Shown here: positions 32,915-42,917 of the stretch, in pieces | Layout of the letters: every line of letters starts with the position of its first letter | Position numbering within the stretch: the first letter of the stretch is position 1 | Assembly: GCA_937925595.1 (NCBI GenBank) | Contig: CALALQ010000307.1 | Coordinates: 1 to 64,000, forward strand | Direction of reading: 5' to 3' | Length of the DNA stretch: 64,000 nt | Source of the DNA: an uncultured Demequina sp. | Lineage (GTDB): Bacteria > Actinomycetota > Actinomycetes > Actinomycetales > Demequinaceae | Notes under the pieces: model-generated | Seen by the model: only the letters and a program-made list of their open reading frames with translations | Databases searched by the model: none | What the model was told of the DNA's origin: nothing | Position numbers and translations under genes: made by a program

Positions 32915-34564
32915 ATGAAGATCGGCATCATCGGCATCAACAGATACGCGAAGTTCTTGAATTTCGCATGCGATCTTCACGTGTACGCGTTCCAGCAGTT
33001 CCTCGAGCAGAACGGCTACGAGTCGACGATCCTCGACTACCACCCGGTGTACTTCGACAACTTCAACATGCGCCACCCCGCTGACCACGCGGACGAGAAG
33101 CTGCGCAAGGCACTCGCCATGCCCTCTGACACACCCGCCAAGAGGCAGGCGCGAGACGCGGCCGTCGCCAAGTGGACCGAGCGGTCGCGCGACTATCGCG
33201 AGGTCTACGAGGAGCGCGAAGTCCGCTACGACAAGTTCGAGGCGTTCGTCGAGAAGAACCTCAAGTTCACCAAGGAGGTTTACGACTCTGACCTCCTTGA
33301 GGTGCAGGACCCGGGCTTTGACTGCTACATGTGCGTCACCGACGTCATCTGGCAGTCTCTGCCCCGCCACAACTTCGACCGCGGCTTCCTGCTTGGCAGC
33401 AAGGCGTTCGAAGGCAAGCAGAAGATCGCATACGCCGCGAGCCGTGGCGCCTCGAAGGACTACACCAAGCGTCAACAGGAGCTGTTCCTCAACTACCTCG
33501 ACGACATCGACGCAGTGAGCGTCCGGGAAGCCGACTTCGCGAAGTACATCGAATCACTGTCCGGCCGCGAGGTCCCCACGGTGCTCGACCCCACGCTGCT
33601 TCACGACCGTGACTTTTGGGACAAGGTGGCGACCAAGCCCAAGGAGAAGAAGTTCGTCCTCCTCTACTACGTGATGGAGAGCTCCACCGACACCATCGCG
33701 AAGGCTGTCGAGTATGCGAAGCACCACGACCTCACTCTCGTCGAGGTGTCGGACCGCCCGCTCAAGTACGGCAAGGTCAAGGACCCCGATGTGAAGCACA
33801 TCGCCCGCTACGACGTGGGCATGGACGAATGGCTCGGCTACATCCGCGACGCGGAGGCTGTGTTCACCAACTCATTCCACGGGTGCTGCTTCGCGACCAT
33901 CTTCGAAAAGGCGTTCTTCGTTGGTGCCCGCAACGGCTCGAAGGTTCCCAACTTCCTCGCGACGTTCGGCCTGCAGGACCGCCGCTTCCAGGCGAGCGAC
34001 GATGTCTCCACGTTCGTCCACGAGGTTGACTACGTGGCCGTGAAGAAGATCCTCGACGAGCGCCGCGCCGAGTCCGCCGAGTTCGTGCTGGGCGCCCTGA
34101 AGGAGGCCGAGCGAAAGGTGGCCGCCGGCGAGTCCAAGGACCCCGCCAAGTACGAAGCCCGTCGCCAGGCCCTGACGTACCCCGCGAAGTTCCACAGCGG
34201 CGCGGGTGGAGGCACGGGCCTTTCGGTCAAGCAGAAGTTCCGCCGTCGCGTGGAGGTTCAGAAGCTCAGTGGGGGCGGCGTCGAGTACAAGGTGCCCAAG
34301 GCGAGATACCGCAACGACGGCACCGCGGAGATCCCTGGCGTCCGCTTTCGCCGCGAAGGGCGGACCTTCGCCGGTTGGCGCCTGCGGTTCCGCATCGACA
34401 ACCGCTGGTTCTGGTACCTGGACGACGGCACGATCGAGGTTGGCACCGTCGGCGGTCAGGAGCTCGCCGATCGCGCGAAGGTGTTCGCCGATGGCGACAG
34501 GATCCCGCATCTGCCCGTCAATCACGTGAGCGTCGCGGTGTTCGTGGCCCAGTGGGAGAAGTAG
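32915..34564 (+). CDS. Polysaccharide pyruvyl-transferase-family protein with C-terminal add-on domain
   Basis: The 549-residue product opens with the family's 'GIIGINRYAKFLNFACDLHV' and carries 'MCVTDVIWQSLPRHNF', 'SVREADFAKYIESLSG', the 'VPTVLDPTLL' strand and 'VFTNSFHGCCFATIFEK', the conserved S-F-H-G motif of PS_pyruv_trans proteins. These enzymes add pyruvate ketals to exported polysaccharides. About 110 residues after the core (about 430-549) form a Trp/Arg-rich stretch ('EGRTFAGWRLRFRIDN') not found in the minimal domain, perhaps a sugar-binding module. It leads the plus-strand branch of the polymer cluster. Confidence 0.8.
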   Translation: MKIGIIGINRYAKFLNFACDLHVYAFQQFLEQNGYESTILDYHPVYFDNFNMRHPADHADEKLRKALAMPSDTPAKRQARDAAVAKWTERSRDYREVYEEREVRYDKFEAFVEKNLKFTKEVYDSDLLEVQDPGFDCYMCVTDVIWQSLPRHNFDRGFLLGSKAFEGKQKIAYAASRGASKDYTKRQQELFLNYLDDIDAVSVREADFAKYIESLSGREVPTVLDPTLLHDRDFWDKVATKPKEKKFVLLYYVMESSTDTIAKAVEYAKHHDLTLVEVSDRPLKYGKVKDPDVKHIARYDVGMDEWLGYIRDAEAVFTNSFHGCCFATIFEKAFFVGARNGSKVPNFLATFGLQDRRFQASDDVSTFVHEVDYVAVKKILDERRAESAEFVLGALKEAERKVAAGESKDPAKYEARRQALTYPAKFHSGAGGGTGLSVKQKFRRRVEVQKLSGGGVEYKVPKARYRNDGTAEIPGVRFRREGRTFAGWRLRFRIDNRWFWYLDDGTIEVGTVGGQELADRAKVFADGDRIPHLPVNHVSVAVFVAQWEK

Positions 34565-34605
34565 TCCCCCGCTGTCGCTCAAACGGCGCGTTCTACGCGT
34601 CGCGT

Positions 34606-34611
34606 TAGAAT
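34606..34611 (+). promoter_or_regulatory. Probable -10 box upstream of the epimerase gene
   Basis: TAGAAT lies 35 nt before the ATG at 34646 in an 81-bp gap. No clear -35. It suggests that epimerase, TagF-like and TarI-like genes can be transcribed apart from the pyruvyl-transferase-like gene. Confidence 0.35.
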
Positions 34612-34645
34612 TACGGTCAAACCACAGACGGGATAGACCATCACC

Positions 34646-35734
34646 ATGCCCTCAGCTGGTACCTCCGCCGACGCGCGTGGCTTCACGAGTGAAGTCATCA
34701 GCAGAGACGTCGAAGAAGTCATCGCCGCTGACTTGCCCTGGGAGCAGTTTGCGGGCAAGACGGTCCTCGTGACGGGAGCCGGTGGCATGATCCCCGCCTA
34801 CGCCGTCTACGTCCTGCTGGCGCTCAACGACCGGCATGACTTGGGCATCACTGTCATCGGCCTTGTCCGCAATGCCGACAAGGCCCGACGCTCGCTAGCG
34901 GTGGGCGAACGACCGGACCTGGTGCTCGCGACGGGCGACGTGCGCGAACCTCTGACGCTCGACCGACGAGTCGACGTTGTGATCCACGGTGCCTCCCCTG
35001 CGCGCCCCTCTCTTCACGCCGCGAGTCCCGTCGACACGATCCGCGCCAACGTCCAGGGAGCGTTCAACCTGCTGGACCTGTGCATCGGCGACAGTCCGGC
35101 ACAGTTCGTCCTGATGTCATCGTCCGAGGTTTATGGTCAGCAGCCAGATGACGCGGCGCTGGTCACCGAAAACAGCTATGGCGCGGTCGACATCCTCAAC
35201 CCCCGTTCGTGCTACACGGAGGGCAAGCGCGCTGCGGAGACCATTGCGGTGACCTACAGCGTGCAGTACGGCGTGCCCGTCACCATCGCTCGGTTCGGTC
35301 ACATCTACGGTCCCGGCATGGCTCTCGACGACGGGCGCGTTCAGGCGGACTTTGCCGCGGACATCCTCGCGGGCCGCGACATCACGCTCAACAGCGACGG
35401 CAGCGCGCGCCGCACGTACACGTATGTGGCGGACGCCATCCTTGGCATGTTCTACGCCATGCTGAAGGGCGAGGAGATCGCCTACAACATCGCAGACAAG
35501 GACGGCTTCGTCTCGATTCGCGAGCTCGCCGAGGCCTTCACCGAGGCCCGCCAGGACCTGGGCCTGCAGGTCCGATTCAGCGAGGGCGTCGACCTCACCA
35601 GATACAACCCTGTAAAGGGACTTGGGCTCGACGATTCACGCTTGCGCAGCTTGGGATGGACGCCGCAGGTGGGGCTGCGTTCTGGGCTCGACCGGACCCT
35701 CGCCTGGCACGAAGAGCGGAGCACCACCATATGA
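34646..35734 (+). CDS. NAD-dependent sugar-nucleotide epimerase/dehydratase
   Basis: The 362-residue short-chain extended dehydrogenase has the NAD loop 'VLVTGAGGMIPAYAVYV', where the usual third Gly (FIGS) is Pro, the 'SSSEVYGQQPDDA' strand with the catalytic Ser/Thr region, and the active YTEGKRAAE (YxxxK). It resembles UDP-glucuronate decarboxylase/dTDP-glucose dehydratase relatives in surface-polysaccharide clusters. It likely makes a modified sugar nucleotide for the polymer; the substrate is unknown. Its stop overlaps the next start (ATGA). Confidence 0.85.
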   Translation: MPSAGTSADARGFTSEVISRDVEEVIAADLPWEQFAGKTVLVTGAGGMIPAYAVYVLLALNDRHDLGITVIGLVRNADKARRSLAVGERPDLVLATGDVREPLTLDRRVDVVIHGASPARPSLHAASPVDTIRANVQGAFNLLDLCIGDSPAQFVLMSSSEVYGQQPDDAALVTENSYGAVDILNPRSCYTEGKRAAETIAVTYSVQYGVPVTIARFGHIYGPGMALDDGRVQADFAADILAGRDITLNSDGSARRTYTYVADAILGMFYAMLKGEEIAYNIADKDGFVSIRELAEAFTEARQDLGLQVRFSEGVDLTRYNPVKGLGLDDSRLRSLGWTPQVGLRSGLDRTLAWHEERSTTI

Positions 35735-37461
35735 CCGACGCTGCCCTCGCCACCGAGCCCGATCCCCGGTATGAGCTCAATGTCACCTCGGTGTCTTGGG
35801 AGCGGGTGTGGCTCACCATCCATCTTGAGGCGGCGCCCCTGCAGGGTTCCGAGCCGCTTGGCGAGACGCTCGACACCGAGCTGTTCACTGCGCGCCGCCA
35901 GTTCCCTGCCCCGGCAGCGCGAGTCGCCGACGGCAAGTACGAGATCCTGATCAACGTCACGACGTTCGCCGACCGAGAAGCGATTCCCAATGGACGCTGG
36001 CGCATTCGCCTGGCGTCGGATCCGGGGACGATCGCCACCGTTGACGCTGCCATCCTGCCCTCGTTCGACGACACCTCGCGAGTCTTCCTGTTCAACTCGA
36101 GTCGTCAGGTGTACACCGTCTCGTTCGGCATCGCTGACAGCGACGAACGGCTCGACTTCCAGGTGCGCGCGTTCCACATGGTGGAACCACCAGCCCGCCG
36201 CAGGCTTCGCCAACTGCCCCGCCGAGTGCGCAAGGCGCTGATCGGACCGGCAGCCAAGCGCCGCTATGCGCGCTTGATCTATTGGTTCTTCCGCACCTTC
36301 ATCGGCCCGCGCAAGGGGCAGCTCCTCTTCGCGTCCGAGCAGCGCACCGCGATCGAGGGAAACCTCAAGCGCGTGCACGAGCGTCTGGTCGAGCGCGGAC
36401 TCGCCGACAACTACACGATGAAGTACTCGTTCCGCATCCCCAAGGACTCAGCGTGGCGCAGCACCATCCGCGTGCTCTACCTGCTGGCCACCAGCGAGAC
36501 TGTGCTGCTCGACGATTACTTCGCGATGCTCAACAACATCCCGATCGACAATCGCACCCGCATCATCCAACTGTGGCATGCGGGCAGCGGATTCAAAGCC
36601 GTTGGCTTCAGCAGGTTCGGCAACTCCGGTTCGCCGATGCTCCAGAACGCTCACCGCTCCTACACCTATGCGATCACTGGCTCCACACATCTGGTGCACG
36701 TCTATGCGGAGGCCTTCGGGATCGAGCCCGAGGCGATCATCCCCACGGGCCTGCCGCGAGTCGACTGGTTCCTCGACGAGGAGCGCACTCAGGCCTACAA
36801 GGACGAGTTCTATGCCCAGTACCCGCATCTCAAGGACAAGCGGATCATCCTGTTCGCGCCCACCTTCCGCGGCTCCTCGATCAAGACCGCGTACTACGAC
36901 TACGACCTGATCGACTTCAAGGGGCTGTACGAAATCTGCGGCCCTGACACCGCGGTGCTCTTCCGCATGCACCACTTCGTCGACGAACCCATCAGCATCC
37001 CCGCGGAGTACGCGGATCGCTTCTTCGACTTCACCAAGTACCCCAAGGGCCTCGAGCTGCTCCACGTCACGGACCTGCTGATCACCGACTACTCGTCGAT
37101 CATTTACGAGTACTCGCTGCTGGACCGGCCCATGCTGTTCTTCGCCCCCGACAAGGTGAACTATGCGGCGACTCGCGGCTTCCACCGCGACTACGACGAG
37201 ACTGCGCCGGGACGGGTGGCCACCACATTCGCCGAGGTGCTCGACGCGATCGCAACGGGCGAGTTCGAGGTGGAGAAGGTCGCCCAGTTCCGTGCTGAGA
37301 ACTTCGACAGGGTGGACACGGGTGCGGCAGATCGGGTCATCGACCAGCTGCTCCTCGCCGACGCTCCCCCGCGGCTCACGCGCCAGCAGCTTCGTGCTTT
37401 GGCGGCGAGCAAGGAACAATGGGAGGACGAGGCCGGACACGAGGAGGACCACGTCGTATGA
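35731..37461 (+). CDS. CDP-glycerol glycerophosphotransferase-family polymerase
   Basis: The 576-residue protein has an N-terminal beta-rich region (about 1-180) followed by one full domain with 'IIQLWHAGSGFKAVGFSRFG', 'ILFAPTFRGSSIKTAYYDYD', 'LFRMHHFVDEP' and 'LLITDYSSIIYEYSLLDRPM'. The intact WH.G and TDYSS motifs predict a working polyol-phosphate transferase. ATG 35731 overlaps the epimerase stop and its own stop overlaps the TarI-like gene start, so expression of the three is coupled. The adjacent TarI/IspD-like gene suggests it uses CDP-ribitol (inference). Confidence 0.87.
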   Translation: MTDAALATEPDPRYELNVTSVSWERVWLTIHLEAAPLQGSEPLGETLDTELFTARRQFPAPAARVADGKYEILINVTTFADREAIPNGRWRIRLASDPGTIATVDAAILPSFDDTSRVFLFNSSRQVYTVSFGIADSDERLDFQVRAFHMVEPPARRRLRQLPRRVRKALIGPAAKRRYARLIYWFFRTFIGPRKGQLLFASEQRTAIEGNLKRVHERLVERGLADNYTMKYSFRIPKDSAWRSTIRVLYLLATSETVLLDDYFAMLNNIPIDNRTRIIQLWHAGSGFKAVGFSRFGNSGSPMLQNAHRSYTYAITGSTHLVHVYAEAFGIEPEAIIPTGLPRVDWFLDEERTQAYKDEFYAQYPHLKDKRIILFAPTFRGSSIKTAYYDYDLIDFKGLYEICGPDTAVLFRMHHFVDEPISIPAEYADRFFDFTKYPKGLELLHVTDLLITDYSSIIYEYSLLDRPMLFFAPDKVNYAATRGFHRDYDETAPGRVATTFAEVLDAIATGEFEVEKVAQFRAENFDRVDTGAADRVIDQLLLADAPPRLTRQQLRALAASKEQWEDEAGHEEDHVV

Positions 37462-38171
37462 ACATTGCAGCGATCTTCGCTGGCGGCATCGGCTCCCGTG
37501 TCACCGCCGCCACCCTGCCCAAGCAGTTCCTGCAGGTGCACGGCACGCCTCTCATCGTGCATACGATCAACCACTTCCAGTACCACCCGGAGATCGACGG
37601 CATCGCCGTGTCGATCCTTCCGGAGTGGCGGGATCACTTCGCGCAGCTCGTGGTGAGGTACAACCTCACCAAGGTCAGGTGGATCGTCGACGGCGGCGCC
37701 ACGGGCCAGGAGTCCCGTCACCGCGCGCTGCGCGCGATCTCAGCGGACAGCCCTCCGGACACCGTGGTGCTGCTCCACGATGGCGTGCGGCCGCTCATCG
37801 ACGCTGACCTCATCTCAGCGAACATCCGCACGGTGCGCGAGCACGGCCCTGCGGTCACCACTACGAAGGTCACCGAGACGATCGTGTCTTCTGCGGCGGA
37901 CGTCATCGATGACGTCATGCCGCGAGAGCACCTGTACACAGCTCAGGCCCCGCAGAGTCTGCGACTTGAGACGGCTTTGGAGATCTACGACCAGGCGGTC
38001 GCCGATGGCGACAACGACTCGATCGACACCGCGACCCTGCTGCGCAGGTACGGCCACACCATCCACCGCGTAGATGGGCCGCGCTCCAACATCAAGATCA
38101 CGACGGTCGAGGACTTCTACATCTGCCGTGCTCTCTTCGACGTCATCGAGCACAACCAGATCGGCGGCTGA
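37458..38171 (+). CDS. TarI/IspD-family cytidylyltransferase (probable ribitol-5-phosphate type)
   Basis: The 237-residue enzyme has the nucleotide loop 'FAGGIGSRVTAATLPKQFL' (G-G-x-G-x-R...P-K-Q-F), 'VLLHDGVRPLIDADLIS' and 'LYTAQAPQSLRLETAL'. This fold makes CDP-polyols in both IspD (isoprenoid) and TarI (ribitol teichoic acid). Location directly after a TagF-family polymerase, with a 4-bp ATGA overlap, favours TarI, which produces CDP-ribitol. No TarJ-type ribitol-5-P dehydrogenase is adjacent. It converges on mdh with a 9-bp gap. Confidence 0.8.
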   Translation: MNIAAIFAGGIGSRVTAATLPKQFLQVHGTPLIVHTINHFQYHPEIDGIAVSILPEWRDHFAQLVVRYNLTKVRWIVDGGATGQESRHRALRAISADSPPDTVVLLHDGVRPLIDADLISANIRTVREHGPAVTTTKVTETIVSSAADVIDDVMPREHLYTAQAPQSLRLETALEIYDQAVADGDNDSIDTATLLRRYGHTIHRVDGPRSNIKITTVEDFYICRALFDVIEHNQIGG

Positions 38172-38180
38172 CAGCCGGGC

Positions 38181-40416
<2,236 letters not shown>

Positions 40417-40559
40417 GCTTGCTCCTCGCGGGCGTGTGGTTGTGTCTGAGCACAAATCTAGTCCACGCCCGGGCCGTCGCTTTTCCCGGCCCCAGCGGCA
40501 GCACCGTGGCAGGATGACGGTTTGTGGGCTGTGGCCCGCGAATTCACCTAGGAGGAGAC

Positions 40560-41402
40560 ATGTCCGACACCCCCGCGGCGGATGCCGCAGAAGAGTTCAA
40601 CGAGGAACTCGACGCTGAGATCTGGGCCGACGAGCCCGCCGGTCCCAGCCTGCTCGCGAAGATGGGCGCCGAGGTTGTCGGCACGTTCGTCCTCGTTCTG
40701 CTCGGCGTGGGGGCCGCTCTGCTGAGCGGCCTCGGCAACAACGGCAGCCTCACGGTGGGCCTGTCGTTTGGTGTGGCCGTCATCATCGGCGCGACGGCCT
40801 TCGCCGCCGTGTCTGGCGCACACTTCAACCCCGCCGTGACCGTTGGCCTGTGGCTTGCGGGACGGTTCCCTGGCCGCGACGTGGTTCCTTTCATCCTCGC
40901 TCAGGTGATCGGCGGTCTGGTCGCCGGAACCGCGCTGTACACGGTGCTGGCCACCGGCGAGGGACTCGACGGCGAGCGCGCCAGGGCGCTGCTTCAGGGG
41001 GCATCCAACGGGTTCGGCGAACACTCGCCCACCGCGGAGCAGGGAGTGAACTTCGGCTTGGGCGCGGGCCTGCTGGTCGAGGCAGTCGCAACCGCCCTGC
41101 TCGTGCTGACGATCCTCTCTGCGACCTCACGCCTTGCGGCTAAGGCCGCCGCGCCATTCACGATCGGTCTCGCGCTGGCGATCCTGGTGATCTTCGCGAT
41201 TCCGTTCACCAACGCGGGCCTCAACCCCGCTCGCTCCACCGCGAGTGCGCTCTTCGGCGGCGACTGGGCGCTGAGCCAGCTGTGGCTGTTCTGGTTGGCA
41301 CCGATCGTCGGAGCCGCGATCGTGGGACTGCTCTACCGCGTGTTCGCTCCCGCGGAGGAGGAGCTCGAGATCGTCGAGACCATCGCGGTCATCGAGGACT
41401 AG
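40560..41402 (+). CDS. MIP-family aquaporin/glycerol channel
   Basis: The 280-residue membrane protein has six helices and both pore motifs: '[13 protein letters not shown]' (first NPA) and '[16 protein letters not shown]' (second NPA). A long acidic N-terminal tail (about 1-37; Glu/Asp rich) precedes helix 1, and another acidic stretch ends the protein. The Arg after the second NPA is typical of the selectivity filter. Water versus glycerol specificity is not decided by eye, though AqpZ-like water transport is plausible. ATG 40560 has AGGAGGAG just upstream. A strong terminator follows. Confidence 0.9.
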   Translation: MSDTPAADAAEEFNEELDAEIWADEPAGPSLLAKMGAEVVGTFVLVLLGVGAALLSGLGNNGSLTVGLSFGVAVIIGATAFAAVSGAHFNPAVTVGLWLAGRFPGRDVVPFILAQVIGGLVAGTALYTVLATGEGLDGERARALLQGASNGFGEHSPTAEQGVNFGLGAGLLVEAVATALLVLTILSATSRLAAKAAAPFTIGLALAILVIFAIPFTNAGLNPARSTASALFGGDWALSQLWLFWLAPIVGAAIVGLLYRVFAPAEEELEIVETIAVIED

Positions 41403-41418
41403 CCCTCACAGACGGAGC

Positions 41419-41450
41419 AACGGGGTCCCGCCACGCGGCGGGGCCCCGTT
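41419..41450 (+). terminator. Strong hairpin terminator after the aquaporin gene
   Basis: Fourteen-base arms (41419-41432, 41437-41450) pair with one G:U around a 4-nt loop and end in TTGTGCTCT. It lies 17 bp after the stop. Confidence 0.8.
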
Positions 41451-41499
41451 GTGCTCTCTGCGCCGTGGGCATCGGCGCATGCCGTCCACGTTCGCGCCC

Positions 41500-41568
41500 T
41501 CAAACGCCCTGCGTGTCGGTTGCGCCCAGATTCTCGGGAGTCAAGCGCGCTGGATGTCGATTGCGGTC
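41500..41568 (+). repeat. Left inverted repeat with two 25-bp units (41-bp period)
   Basis: Bases 41509-41568 match the complement of 42557-42616 at about 55 of 60 positions. Within this arm a 25-bp unit (TCAA.CGC.CTG..TGTCG.TTGCG) occurs at 41500-41524 and again at 41541-41565, separated by a 16-bp CCCAGATTCTCGGGAG-like spacer. Confidence 0.8.
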
Positions 41569-41649
41569 GAGACGACCGTCGCATCGAAGGTCTCGCGCTG
41601 TCCACAGTTCTCGGGAATCACAACCACGGGCGCGCTCGCTGCGGTACGC

Positions 41650-42555
41650 ATGACTCCCATGGCCCCCGACGCGACCGACCTCGCAGCGACGCTCGGTCGC
41701 GACCCTCGCGGCTGGACAGTCGCGGAGCTCGAGCACAGGTGGTCGCGCGCCGCGCTGCGCGCAGCCGTCGCCGCGGGCAGCGTCGCGAGGGTCGCCCGGG
41801 GGATCTACGCTGCAACCGAGCACGCATCCTCATTTGCGGTGCGGGCCCACGTCGCGCACCTTGTGTGCGGGCCACGCTCCGTCGTGATTGGCCCTGCTGC
41901 GGCAGCCTTCCACGGCCTGTGTGACATGCCGGAAGACGTCGTGGTTGCGGCGCCTCATGGCCTCAAGGTCGCCCACCCTGACTGGCTCACCGTTCGCAGG
42001 ATGCGCGCCCAAGTCCCGTCTCTCATGGCCGGCCATGTTCCCATCGCGATCCCCCCGTGGGCTGCAGTGACGGCGTACGCGCTCGTGTCTCCCGCACGTC
42101 GCGACAGTGTCATCTACCGAGTGGTCCAGTCTCGTCTGGCACAGCCAGCAGATCTCTTCGAGGTGGCGTCCGCAATGCCACGCCTGCGCGGCCGGAGGCA
42201 CTTCGAAGCAGTGGTCGGCGCCGCCGTTCAGGGTTCCGAGAGCCACCTGGAAACCGTGGGCCTTCGCCAGGTGTTCAACACGAAGGACTTCGCCGACTTT
42301 CTCCGGCAGCATCGTGTCCGGACCCCGGCCGGCAACATGCGCCTCGACATGTACCACCCGGCATCACGTACCGCCGTCGAGCTCGATGGAGCGGGAACAC
42401 ACGGCAAGCCCGAAGCTCAGTTGAGCGACATGCGGCGTGACGCGGAACTGGCGCGCGTGGGGATCTTCACGCTTCGGCTCAGTTCGGTGGACGTGTTCCG
42501 CCACAAGGAGTGGTGTCGGCAGGTGGTGCTGGAGACTGTCGCGGCGCGCATGTGA
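41650..42555 (+). CDS. AbiEi-like winged-helix + DUF559/Vsr-like endonuclease-fold protein
   Basis: The 301-residue protein has an N-terminal winged-helix region (about 10-60; 'WTVAELEHRWSRAALRAAVA', 'RVARGIYAAT') like the AbiEi antitoxin family, a middle region ('VIGPAAAAFHGLCDMPEDVVV'), and a C-terminal 'MRLDMYHPASRTAVELDGAG' stretch with the D...E-x-D pattern of the DUF559 PD-(D/E)XK/Vsr-like fold. Solitary genes of this type are common in actinobacteria, with unknown role in defence or regulation. It is framed by 60-bp inverted repeats; the right arm starts right after its stop, so the whole may move as a unit. ATG 41659 is an alternative start. Confidence 0.75.
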   Translation: MTPMAPDATDLAATLGRDPRGWTVAELEHRWSRAALRAAVAAGSVARVARGIYAATEHASSFAVRAHVAHLVCGPRSVVIGPAAAAFHGLCDMPEDVVVAAPHGLKVAHPDWLTVRRMRAQVPSLMAGHVPIAIPPWAAVTAYALVSPARRDSVIYRVVQSRLAQPADLFEVASAMPRLRGRRHFEAVVGAAVQGSESHLETVGLRQVFNTKDFADFLRQHRVRTPAGNMRLDMYHPASRTAVELDGAGTHGKPEAQLSDMRRDAELARVGIFTLRLSSVDVFRHKEWCRQVVLETVAARM

Positions 42556-42556
42556 C

Positions 42557-42625
42557 GACCGCAATCGACATCCAGCGCGCTTGACCCTCGGGAATCTGGG
42601 CGTAATCGACACGCAGCGCGCTGAA
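42557..42625 (-). repeat. Right inverted repeat with two 25-bp units (41-bp period)
   Basis: Bases 42557-42616 are the inverse of 41509-41568 (about 55/60). It begins 2 bp after the gene's stop. Two units sit at 42560-42584 and 42601-42625, again 41 bp apart. Confidence 0.8.
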
Positions 42626-42650
42626 GGGTTCAGGCAGAGTTGCTGCGGCT

Positions 42651-42917
42651 TCAGCCCAGGGGCGTGGTCATGCCCAACAGTCCCAGGCCAGCGCCCAGCA
42701 CGCCAAGGACCGCTACATCGACGGCCCGCGAGCGCACGGCGAAGGCCCGACTGGGAGGCGCGACCATGCGCGCCACGGCTCCCGCGATCGCGAAGGCCGC
42801 GAACAGCAGCACCGCCGCCCGCGCATTGACGAGTACGCCGAACAGCACGATGGCGACGCCAGCGAGCGGCACGATGAGTGCCACGCGCGGCAGCGAGCTG
42901 CGTCCTGGTTCGGCCAT
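42651..42917 (-). CDS. DUF3017 small membrane protein
   Basis: The 88-residue protein has three hydrophobic segments ('VALIVPLAGVAIVLFGVLV', 'AAVLLFAAFAIAGAVARM', 'VAVLGVLGAGLGLLGM') with the 'MVAPPSRAFAVRSRAVDV' basic loop seen in DUF3017 proteins. Its ATG overlaps the purH stop by one base (TGATG), so it is translated with purH. DUF3017 genes often follow purine or folate genes in actinobacteria, function unknown. Confidence 0.75.
   Translation of the reverse strand: MAEPGRSSLPRVALIVPLAGVAIVLFGVLVNARAAVLLFAAFAIAGAVARMVAPPSRAFAVRSRAVDVAVLGVLGAGLGLLGMTTPLG

Noticed and set aside
34646..35734. The Pro in the NAD loop of the epimerase as a sign of inactivity
   Set aside because: The remaining NAD-loop glycines and the YxxxK site are intact, and relatives in polysaccharide clusters are known to vary at this place, so it is not a strong anomaly.
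41500..42625. The four 25-bp units around the AbiEi-like gene as a CRISPR array
   Set aside because: Only two units occur per side, with identical 16-bp spacers in inverted arrangement and no cas genes.
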